This document shows, piece by piece, positions 15,114-20,851 of a stretch of 20,851 nt of DNA. A program made the translations under genes and the position numbers. The notes beneath the pieces were generated by a model, which saw only the letters and a program-made list of their open reading frames with translations, was not told the origin of the DNA and did not search any database. This DNA comes from Clostridia bacterium (GTDB lineage: Bacteria > Bacillota_A > Clostridia > Oscillospirales > Acutalibacteraceae): the NCBI GenBank assembly GCA_024699005.1, contig JAILQN010000097.1, positions 1 through 20,851 of the forward strand, written 5' to 3'. Numbering within the stretch: position 1 is the stretch's first letter; the number at the start of each line of letters is the position of its first letter.

Positions 15114-15963
15114 CGCGCGTTCACGGCGCGCGGTCACCGCGCCTTACTCGGTATGGATGGTCATATTCGTGCTGGTGCCTATAGCTCTCGTGGTGTGGTA
15201 CTCTCTGACCGATCCCGCCGGCAGATTCACTCTTTCAAACCTCGGCGCGATCTGGGCTTACAGGGGCACGTTCATAATCTCCATAGAGCTTGCCATACTG
15301 GCGACGGCAATCTGCCTTATATTGGCTTATCCGCTGGCGTTCAGCATATCCCGCATGAAGGCGCACTCCCAGCAGTTCATGATAATGCTGGTAATGCTGC
15401 CCATGTGGATGAACTTTCTTATCAGGACCTACGCCTGGATGACGATCCTTGAGGATACCGGGCTTATCAATACTTTCGTCAAGTGGTTCCTGCATCTGTT
15501 CGGCGCCGAGTTCGAAGGATTCCCGATGATCAACACCAACGGCGCCATAGTACTGGGCATGGTCTACAACTTCCTGCCCTATATGGTGCTGCCGATCTAT
15601 ACCGTCCTTACCAAGATCGACGATAAAGTAATAGAGGCCGGCAGGGACCTGGGCGCTGGCAGCTTCAGTATTTTCACAAGGATAATCCTGCCCCAGAGCG
15701 TCCCGGGGATCATTTCCGGCATCACCATGGTATTCGTGCCGGCGGTCTCCACCTTCGTCATCTCAAAGCTTCTTGGCGGCGGCATGACCTACCTTATAGG
15801 CGATATAATCGAAAACTACTTCCTCGGCAACGCTGGCGAAGTGAACTACAACGTCGGCGCGGCGCTCTCGCTGGTGCTTATGGTGCTTATCCTTATCTCC
15901 ACCGGAATCATGAACCATTACGACAAAGACAACTCCGCGCAGCAAGGGGGTGGGCTGATATGA
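15106..15963 (+). CDS. potB: Spermidine/putrescine ABC transporter permease
   Basis: An inner-membrane permease of 285 residues with about six hydrophobic helices. The EAA loop that docks on the ATPase reads [21 protein letters not shown] choose ATG 15106 over 15085: it has GGAGGAGAAC directly upstream and overlaps the potA stop as usual in coupled genes, and the protein then starts [14 protein letters not shown] just before the first helix. The conserved [15 protein letters not shown] block is typical of PotB. It ends with a 4-bp ATGA overlap with potC. Confidence 0.94.
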   Translation: MTDARSRRAVTAPYSVWMVIFVLVPIALVVWYSLTDPAGRFTLSNLGAIWAYRGTFIISIELAILATAICLILAYPLAFSISRMKAHSQQFMIMLVMLPMWMNFLIRTYAWMTILEDTGLINTFVKWFLHLFGAEFEGFPMINTNGAIVLGMVYNFLPYMVLPIYTVLTKIDDKVIEAGRDLGAGSFSIFTRIILPQSVPGIISGITMVFVPAVSTFVISKLLGGGMTYLIGDIIENYFLGNAGEVNYNVGAALSLVLMVLILISTGIMNHYDKDNSAQQGGGLI

Positions 15964-16763
15964 AAACGCTCTCAAGGATCTATAACGTACTTGTATTCAT
16001 TTTCCTGTACGCCCCCATTGTCGTCATGATCGTTTTTTCGTTCAACGGCATAAAATCCAGAAGCATCATGCAGGGTTTCTCGATGCAGTGGTACAAGGCG
16101 CTTTTTGAAGACAGCGTCATCATGAATTCGCTCTATCTCTCGCTTATTATAGCGGTGCTGGCGGCGGTCATCTCCACGGTGATCGGCACGCTTGCCGCCG
16201 TGGGCATCAACTCCATGAGGGGCTTTAAAAAGCGGGCTTACCTGACTGTAAACAATATCCCGGTCGTCAACCCGGATATCGTCACCGCCATCTCGATGAT
16301 GATACTGTTCGTGTTCGTCATTTCCATTTTCAACAGGCTCGAAATGGGATTCTGGACCCTGCTGATCGCCCACATCACGTTCTGTATCCCATACGTCATC
16401 CTGGAGGTGCTGCCGAAGCTCTCCGGCATGGACCGGAACGTCTACAACGCCGCTCTCGATCTGGGCTGTCCGCCCGCAAAAGCGTTCATGAAGGTGGTCA
16501 TCCCGCAGATACGCCCCGGCGTAGTCACGGGTATGATCATGGCGTTCACCCTGTCTATCGACGATTTCGTTATCAGCTATTTCAACTCCGGCTCCTCCAT
16601 GCAGACGCTGCCGGTCACGATCTATTCAATGACGAAAAAGCCCTATTCTCCCAAGGTCAACGCCCTGTCGACGCTGCTGTTCACGGCGGTGCTGCTGCTC
16701 CTTGTTATAGTCGAACTGGGCAAAAGGCGCAGCGAAACGCAGCAACGGGGGAAGACGAAATGA
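15960..16763 (+). CDS. potC: Spermidine/putrescine ABC transporter permease
   Basis: The second permease of the importer, 267 residues, with about six transmembrane helices. Characteristic parts are the N-terminal YAPIVVMIVFSFN, the EAA loop NAALDLGCPPAKAFMKVVIP, and the following TLSIDDFVISYF typical of PotC. The start overlaps the potB stop by ATGA and its own stop overlaps potD the same way. The last residues are basic and hydrophilic (KRRSETQQRGKTK), and their codons carry the GGGGGAAG ribosome binding site of potD. Confidence 0.94.
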   Translation: MKTLSRIYNVLVFIFLYAPIVVMIVFSFNGIKSRSIMQGFSMQWYKALFEDSVIMNSLYLSLIIAVLAAVISTVIGTLAAVGINSMRGFKKRAYLTVNNIPVVNPDIVTAISMMILFVFVISIFNRLEMGFWTLLIAHITFCIPYVILEVLPKLSGMDRNVYNAALDLGCPPAKAFMKVVIPQIRPGVVTGMIMAFTLSIDDFVISYFNSGSSMQTLPVTIYSMTKKPYSPKVNALSTLLFTAVLLLLVIVELGKRRSETQQRGKTK

Positions 16764-18013
16764 AGAATGTGCAAAGTGCAATGTACAATGTGCAATTACC
16801 CGGCAGAAATCATGCTTCACTTAAGAAGCGCGCGCTCTGCTGTCTTTGTGCATTTATACTGCTTCTGACAACAAGTCTTCCCGCATTCGCGAAAGGCGAC
16901 GTGACCATCAACGTATACAACTGGGGCGAGTATATCGACCTGGACGTGCTGGAGATGTTCGAGGAGGAGAACCCCGGCATCAAGGTCAATTACACCACCT
17001 TTGATTCCAACGAGAGCATGTATTCCAAGCTGATGTCCGGCGCGGCGTCTTACGACGTGGTCATACCGTCGGAATATATGATCTCCAAAATGATCAAGGA
17101 GGATATGCTCCTTCCACTCGATTTTGACAATATCCCGAACTACAAATATATCGGCGAATCCTATCTCGGTCTTGAATACGATCCGGATAATACCTACAGC
17201 GTCCCCTATACCTGGGGCACGGTCGTTATAATCTATAACTCGGATTACGTGGATCCCGAGGACGTCGCAGACGAGAGCTCCATGCTGCTGTGGAACGAAA
17301 AATACGCCGGAAAGATACTGATGTTCGACAATCCCCGCGACGCTTTCGGCATCGCTCTGCCTCTGCTCGGCTACTCCATGAACTCTAACAACCGGAAAGA
17401 ATGGGAAGAGGCAAAGGAACTGCTCGCAAAGCAGAAGCCGCTTGTACAGGCTTACGTCATGGACGCCATCTTTGACAAACTGGAATCCGGCGAAGCGTGG
17501 ATAGGGCCCTATTACGCCGGCGACGCCCTTATTATCCAGGAGGAGAATGAGGCGATACGCTACTATAACCCGAAAGAGGGAACGAATATGTTCCTGGACG
17601 CGATGTGCGTCCCCGCCACCGCCACCCACAAGAAAGAGGCGGAGATGTTCATAAACTTCATGTGCAGACCGGACATAGCGGCTCTCAACGCGGAGGCGAT
17701 AGGCTACGCGACCCCTAATACCGGCGCGATGGAAATACTGGGGCCCGAAGTGACCGGAAACGAGCTCGTCTACCCCTCGGCGGAGTTTCTGAGCGAGCAC
17801 ACCGAGGTGTTCCGGGATCTGACCACCGAGATCTCCGTTCTGCAGTCCCAGCTCTGGACTTCACTCAAGATCGCTTCGTCCGAGAGCGGCAACGAGGAAC
17901 CGGATCCCATAAACTGGATAGACGTCTCCTGTATACTTATCATCGTTCTGATCGCCGCCGGCGCAGTCTGGCACGCGATAGTGTCAAGAAGAAAGAAAAA
18001 ACTGTGGCAATAA
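16760..18013 (+). CDS. potD: Polyamine-binding protein with C-terminal membrane anchor
   Basis: The extracellular substrate-binding protein of the importer, 417 residues. A signal peptide has its hydrophobic core at about 26-40 and a likely signal peptidase I site AFA|KG after residue 44. The mature protein starts with the classic NVYNWGEYID, and the ligand-site pattern SEYMISKMIKEDML and VPYTWGT follows. There is no lipobox cysteine. Instead the last 34 residues form a hydrophobic helix (IDVSCILIIVLIAAGAVW) followed by RRKKK, a membrane anchor. Residues 3-13 (NVQSAMYNVQL) are encoded by a 33-bp heptad unit inserted right after ATG-AAG. The ATG at 16760 is firm: GGGGGAAG upstream, ATGA overlap with potC, and no other in-frame start before the signal peptide. 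Confidence 0.93.
   Translation: MKNVQSAMYNVQLPGRNHASLKKRALCCLCAFILLLTTSLPAFAKGDVTINVYNWGEYIDLDVLEMFEEENPGIKVNYTTFDSNESMYSKLMSGAASYDVVIPSEYMISKMIKEDMLLPLDFDNIPNYKYIGESYLGLEYDPDNTYSVPYTWGTVVIIYNSDYVDPEDVADESSMLLWNEKYAGKILMFDNPRDAFGIALPLLGYSMNSNNRKEWEEAKELLAKQKPLVQAYVMDAIFDKLESGEAWIGPYYAGDALIIQEENEAIRYYNPKEGTNMFLDAMCVPATATHKKEAEMFINFMCRPDIAALNAEAIGYATPNTGAMEILGPEVTGNELVYPSAEFLSEHTEVFRDLTTEISVLQSQLWTSLKIASSESGNEEPDPINWIDVSCILIIVLIAAGAVWHAIVSRRKKKLWQ
16766..16798 (+). repeat. 33-bp heptad unit inside the potD signal-peptide region
   Basis: Reads AATGTGC, AAAGTGC, AATGTAC, AATGTGC, AATTA, exactly 33 bp, beginning at the third codon of potD and encoding N-V-Q-S-A-M-Y-N-V-Q-L. It is in the same reading frame as both purL copies and shares the AATGTAC third heptad with the one at 1924-1956. 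Confidence 0.92.
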
Positions 18014-18035
18014 GGTCCAATACCAGGAATATCCC

Positions 18036-18054
18036 GGAACTTGGAACTTGGAAC
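18036..18054 (+). repeat. Heptad repeat GGAACTT directly before rimM
   Basis: GGAACTT, GGAACTT, GGAAC, a 19-bp perfect period-7 tract ending one base before the rimM ATG at 18056, in the position of the ribosome binding site. The potD-rimM gap is only 42 bp and shows no terminator, so rimM may be read from the pot promoter. Confidence 0.8.
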
Positions 18055-18055
18055 T

Positions 18056-18562
18056 ATGATACATCCCTATCTCCAGCTCGGCAAAATCGTCTCCACCCAC
18101 GGCATACGCGGCGAGGTGCGCTTTGACGCGTGGTGCGACAGCGTAGAATACATAAAGCAGTTCAGGACCGTTTATTTCGGCGAGAACGGCGAAAATCCTG
18201 TCGGTCTTGTTTCGGCAAGGCCAAACGGACGCGTCGCGATCCTGAAACTTGAGGGCGTGGACAGCGTGAACGACGCCCAGCTGCTGCGCGATAAGATACT
18301 GTACGTCGCCCGCGCCGACGCACCGGAGCCGGAAGGGACCTACGTAGCGGATCTGCTCGACTGCACCGTTTACGACGCGGAGGATGAGAACACCGTCTAC
18401 GGCAGGATAACGGACGTCCAGAACAGCGGCGCGTCAGACATATGGTTCATTAAAACTCCCGAGGGCCGCGAGGTGCTTATCCCCGCGATAGACGAGGTAG
18501 TGAAACGCAAGGATATAGAGAACGAGAAGATTTATATCACTCCTATGAAAGGGCTGTTTTAA
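18056..18562 (+). CDS. rimM: Ribosome maturation factor RimM
   Basis: RimM assists 30S subunit maturation and binds S19. The 168-residue protein shows the N-terminal family motif LGKIVSTHGIRGEVRF at about 8-23, and a PRC-barrel half starting near YVADLLDCTVYD and ending VLIPAIDEVVKRKD. I choose ATG 18056 (MIHPYLQLGKI) over an upstream TTG at 18041 that lies inside a GGAACTT repeat; no classical ribosome binding site precedes either. The TAA stop abuts the first heptad of the repeat block that follows. It is usually found with rpsP, trmD and rplS; here only trmD follows. Confidence 0.93.
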   Translation: MIHPYLQLGKIVSTHGIRGEVRFDAWCDSVEYIKQFRTVYFGENGENPVGLVSARPNGRVAILKLEGVDSVNDAQLLRDKILYVARADAPEPEGTYVADLLDCTVYDAEDENTVYGRITDVQNSGASDIWFIKTPEGREVLIPAIDEVVKRKDIENEKIYITPMKGLF

Positions 18563-18855
18563 TGTGCAATGTGCAATGTGCAATTAGCAATGTGTAATTG
18601 CGCCGGACAACGTCTCAATCGTTTGCTTTACACCGCCCCGTCAGCATCAGAATAAAACCTTCCGTGGCGGAGACAAGTCAACGATTATACTATCCAAAGC
18701 GCAATTAGCAATGTGTAATTGCGCCGGACAATGTCTCAGCCGTTTGCTTTACACCGCCCCGTCAGCATCAGAATAAAACCTTCCGTGGCGGAGACAAGTC
18801 AGCAGTTATACCATCCAAAGCGCAATTACACATTACACATTACTAATTACACATT
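18561..18855. mobile_element. Tandem pair of 101-bp cores with heptad termini, rimM-trmD gap
   Basis: The 310-bp gap is almost wholly repeat. Heptads 18561-18600 (AATGTGC three times, AATTAGC, AATGTGT, AATTG) lead to core A (18601-18701). A 20-bp shared linker (18702-18721) follows, then core B (18722-18822), then an inverted 33-bp unit (18823-18855: AATGTGT, AATTAGT, AATGTGT, AATGTGT, AATTG). The cores differ at about 7 positions over the 121-bp period. Each is bounded by perfect TAATTGCGC/GCGCAATTA inverted repeats and is internally near-palindromic (AATCGTT...CCGCC against GGCGG...AACGATT in copy A), so the RNA or single strand could fold into a long hairpin. The third core of this family is at 3590-3690. 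There is no coding potential. Confidence 0.85.
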
Positions 18856-18872
18856 ATAAAAAAGGCTGTAAT

Positions 18873-19577
18873 ATGCGAATAGACATCCTCACCCTCTTCC
18901 CCGACATGTGCGAGCGCGTTTTCAGGGAAAGCATTACCGGCAGAGCGATAGAAGCGGGGCATATAGAGATATATGCCCGCTATATCCGCGACTACACCAA
19001 AGACAAGTGGGGCCGCTGTGACGACACGCCCTACGGCGGCGGCATGGGTATGCTTCTGAAGGCTCAGCCGATATACGACTGCTGGAAGAGCCTTAGGGAC
19101 GAACTGGGCTACAAACCGCATACGGTATATATGTCCCCTCAGGGTCAGGTGCTCACTCAAAGCAAGGTCAGGCATCTCGCCACGTTCCCCGAAGTGGCTG
19201 TTCTCTGCGGCCATTACGAGGGTGTGGACGAGCGCGTTCTGGACGAGATCGTGGACGAGGAGATATCCATAGGCGACTTCGTTCTGACCGGCGGCGAGCT
19301 GCCTGCCCTCTGTCTCGCGGACGCCATAGCCCGCATGGTGCCCGGCGTCCTCTCCAGCGAGGAATGTTTCACCGAAGAGAGCCACTTTTCCGGCCTGCTC
19401 GAATATCCGCAGTACACAAAGCCCTACGAATGGAACGGCAGGACCGTTCCGGATATTCTCCTGTCCGGCCACCACGCCAATATACAGAAATGGCGCCGTG
19501 CCCAGTCGCTGAAAAGGACGAGAGAAAAAAGACCGGATATGTTTGAAAAATTCGAAAAAGAAAATCCCGACGGATAA
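18873..19577 (+). CDS. trmD: tRNA (guanine37-N1)-methyltransferase
   Basis: TrmD methylates G37 of tRNAs with S-adenosylmethionine, preventing +1 frameshifts. It is a SPOUT enzyme, 234 residues, normal for the family. Visible: MRIDILTLFPDM, DDTPYGGGMGMLLK at 50-63, the knot segments LCGHYEGVDERV (111-122) and IGDFVLTGGELPAL (133-146), and ESHFSGLLEYPQYTKP. The catalytic Asp169 of the E. coli-type enzyme appears here as Glu169, a form I recall from other Clostridia. The ATG at 18873 has AAAAAAGG about 9 nt upstream. It is separated from rimM by the tandem repeat element. Its stop codon lies in the loop of a hairpin. Confidence 0.96.
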   Translation: MRIDILTLFPDMCERVFRESITGRAIEAGHIEIYARYIRDYTKDKWGRCDDTPYGGGMGMLLKAQPIYDCWKSLRDELGYKPHTVYMSPQGQVLTQSKVRHLATFPEVAVLCGHYEGVDERVLDEIVDEEISIGDFVLTGGELPALCLADAIARMVPGVLSSEECFTEESHFSGLLEYPQYTKPYEWNGRTVPDILLSGHHANIQKWRRAQSLKRTREKRPDMFEKFEKENPDG

Positions 19578-19589
19578 CCGTCGGGGTTT
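19566..19589 (+). terminator. Hairpin terminator overlapping the trmD stop
   Basis: CCCGACGG-ATAA-CCGTCGGG (19566-19585) is a perfect 8-bp GC-rich stem with the trmD stop codon in the loop, followed by GTTTC. The plus-strand T-run is short. On the minus strand the same stem is followed by ATTTTCTTTTTC, so it may also stop transcripts arriving from the amidohydrolase. Confidence 0.65.
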
Positions 19590-19595
19590 CATTAA

Positions 19596-19616
19596 TGAAT
19601 ACTGAAGACTGAATAA
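19596..19616 (+). repeat. Heptad triplet TGAAKAC after trmD
   Basis: TGAATAC, TGAAGAC, TGAATAA: three 7-bp units just downstream of the trmD hairpin, in the 175-bp gap between the convergent trmD and amidohydrolase genes. The tract is short and imperfect; it is listed because of the shared period. Confidence 0.5.
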
Positions 19617-19637
19617 CTGTTTAATGAATAATGGCGG

Positions 19638-19652
19638 GCGGGCTTTGCCCGC
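19638..19652. other. GC-rich hairpin in the trmD-amidohydrolase gap
   Basis: GCGGGC-TTT-GCCCGC, a perfect 6-bp stem with a 3-base loop, 100 bp downstream of the amidohydrolase stop. It lacks a T-run on either strand, so it may be a repetitive palindrome rather than a terminator. The remainder of this gap shows nothing I can name. Confidence 0.4.
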
Positions 19653-19752
19653 ACCCATCTGTATTGTATTATAAAAACCCATTGATCATCCGCAGTCACA
19701 ATGTACAGCAGGTATCGGGAAGGTGCCGCCCATCCATTTCTTTTTTACGTAT

Positions 19753-20851
19753 TCATAATCTCAGCCCGTGTCTTTTTATCCCGGTGGTTATCACCGACAT
19801 TACGCTCTGGGACTGCGGTTTATATTCCTCTCCGCCGAGGATGGTCTTTTCCACCTTCAGATTTTTAAGCTCCTCCTTCGGGACGGAGTACGGATCGGCA
19901 GAAAGCACGGTCATATCCGCGATCTTGCCTTTTTCGAGGGAGCCGCGCTCCTTCTCGTCAAAAGTCGCGTAATAACCGTTGTAGGTCGCCATGCGAAGCG
20001 CGTCCTGTATGCTGACAGCCTCGTCCGGATTGGAATGGTTCACCGCCTTATATAGCCACACGACCGGATCGGGATCCGTGCAGGGCGCGTCGCTGCCGAA
20101 AGAGACCACGCAGCCGCGCTCCATAAAGCTTTTTACGGGATTCAGCCTGCCGTTGCGCTCTGCTCCGAGAAGCTCTCCCGTATAAGTCGCGGGCTCCTGA
20201 CGCCAGTTGTCGAAGGCTATCTGCATAGGAAGCTGGATATGATACTTTTCGCAGATATCCATACCCTCTTTTGTGGGCAGGCAGGCATGGATTATGCCGT
20301 GACGGTGATCCTTGCGCGGGGTGTCGTCAAGCGCCGCTTTGAGGGCTCCCGCCGCCTGATCGAACGCCCTGTCCCCTATCGCGTGCATCTCTATCTGAAG
20401 CCCCTTACGGTTAGCCTCTATGCAGAATTTTTTCACCTGTTCATCGGTGTAATAAAGGATACCGCTGTTTGAAGGGTCGTTCGCGTAAGGCTCGTTCATC
20501 GCCGCATCCTGAGAGCCGAAGCAGCCGTCCAGAGCGCATGCGAAGCAGCCGCCGATGCGGGAAAGATTCCTTGACGTCGCGACTCCGGTCTTCATGGACT
20601 GCGGGAATATGCGCAGCTGGAAACCGCTCTGCAGGCTTCTGGCGAACCAGCTCTCCATGGATATGTCCATATTCATGATGAATCCGACACCGCTGACGGA
20701 GTGGATCATGCCGATGCCGCGGGACGCCTCGAAATCTATCGCCTTCTGCATATTCGCGATAAGATCGGGGATCGACAGCGAGTTGGTGATATAATCCGAG
20801 ACCGCGAAGAACGCCTCCTGGTTCATCTCGCCCGTATCCGGGTGATAACCT
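19753..20851 (-). CDS. YtcJ-like metal-dependent amidohydrolase (N-terminal part outside window)
   Basis: The C-terminal 365 residues of an amidohydrolase of the Amidohydro_3/YtcJ type; the frame stays open to the right edge, so the start is missing, as is the first metal-binding His pair. Visible: ASRGIGMIHSVSGVGF, EMHAIGDRAFDQA with a metal-binding His, RHGIIHACLPT with another His, FGSDAPCTDPDPV with the catalytic Asp, DALRMATYNGYYATFDEKERGSLEKGKIADMTVLSADPY, and a final beta strand. These predict a cytoplasmic hydrolase of amide or imide bonds; the substrate cannot be told. It converges on trmD and is not part of another operon in the window. Confidence 0.9.
   Translation of the reverse strand, partial: GYHPDTGEMNQEAFFAVSDYITNSLSIPDLIANMQKAIDFEASRGIGMIHSVSGVGFIMNMDISMESWFARSLQSGFQLRIFPQSMKTGVATSRNLSRIGGCFACALDGCFGSQDAAMNEPYANDPSNSGILYYTDEQVKKFCIEANRKGLQIEMHAIGDRAFDQAAGALKAALDDTPRKDHRHGIIHACLPTKEGMDICEKYHIQLPMQIAFDNWRQEPATYTGELLGAERNGRLNPVKSFMERGCVVSFGSDAPCTDPDPVVWLYKAVNHSNPDEAVSIQDALRMATYNGYYATFDEKERGSLEKGKIADMTVLSADPYSVPKEELKNLKVEKTILGGEEYKPQSQSVMSVITTGIKRHGLRL

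Noticed and set aside
16760..16880. PotD as a lipoprotein
   Set aside because: The Cys residues at 27, 28 and 30 precede the hydrophobic core, and no L-x-x-C lipobox lies at the cleavage site, which reads AFA-KG.
19638..19652. Terminator of the amidohydrolase
   Set aside because: The stem is perfect but no T-run follows on the minus strand; kept only as an unassigned hairpin.

Overview
The window looks like a chromosomal segment of an uncultured, moderately high-GC Firmicute, probably a Clostridia member. This is inferred from several things: a fused clostridial-type PurL; a stand-alone AICAR transformylase next to a PurO-type IMP cyclohydrolase; AGGAGG-like ribosome binding sites; sigma-A promoters with TTGACA/TAAAAT or TATAAT; and a potABCD operon read through ATGA overlaps. 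There is no rRNA, tRNA, CRISPR array, phage gene or protein-coding transposon. The genes are mostly core metabolism, and the unusual content lies in repeats between and inside them.

Layout. 1-10413 (minus strand): a purine operon read purE-purC-purF-purM-purN-purO-purH-purD-purL, with a sigma-A promoter at 10384-10413 and purL running off the left edge. It covers most steps from PRPP to IMP; purK and purB are not here. 10442-13917 (minus): a metallophosphoesterase, a small unknown protein, an OmpR-type response regulator and a sensor kinase, closed by an intrinsic terminator just before the purE promoter. 13930-18013 (plus): a spermidine/putrescine-type ABC transporter, potABCD, divergent from the phosphoesterase. 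18056-19577 (plus): rimM and trmD, ending in a hairpin. 19753-20851 (minus): the C-terminal part of a YtcJ-like amidohydrolase.

The main discovery candidate is a family of period-7 repeats. The commonest form is a precise 33-bp unit, four AATGTGY heptads plus AATTR. It occurs as inverted pairs around 101-103 bp cores in intergenic spaces, which looks like a non-autonomous element with heptad termini, in the purD-purH, purF-purC and rimM-trmD gaps. It also occurs as solitary units inside proteins: twice in PurL and once at the N-terminus of PotD. All three are exactly 33 bp and all are read in the same frame, giving N-V-Q-x-A-M-x-N-V-Q-x. Five further heptad sequences, also of period 7, occupy other gaps or gene edges (upstream of or inside the kinase start, the purE leader, purE-purC, the end of purD, before rimM, after trmD). 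The consensus has no stop codon in any of its six frames, which would explain how it can sit inside genes.

Other points: the PurF of this operon has Gly where the glutaminase nucleophile Cys should be; PotD seems to be held by a C-terminal membrane helix and has no lipobox; and IMP synthesis uses the split PurH/PurO arrangement.
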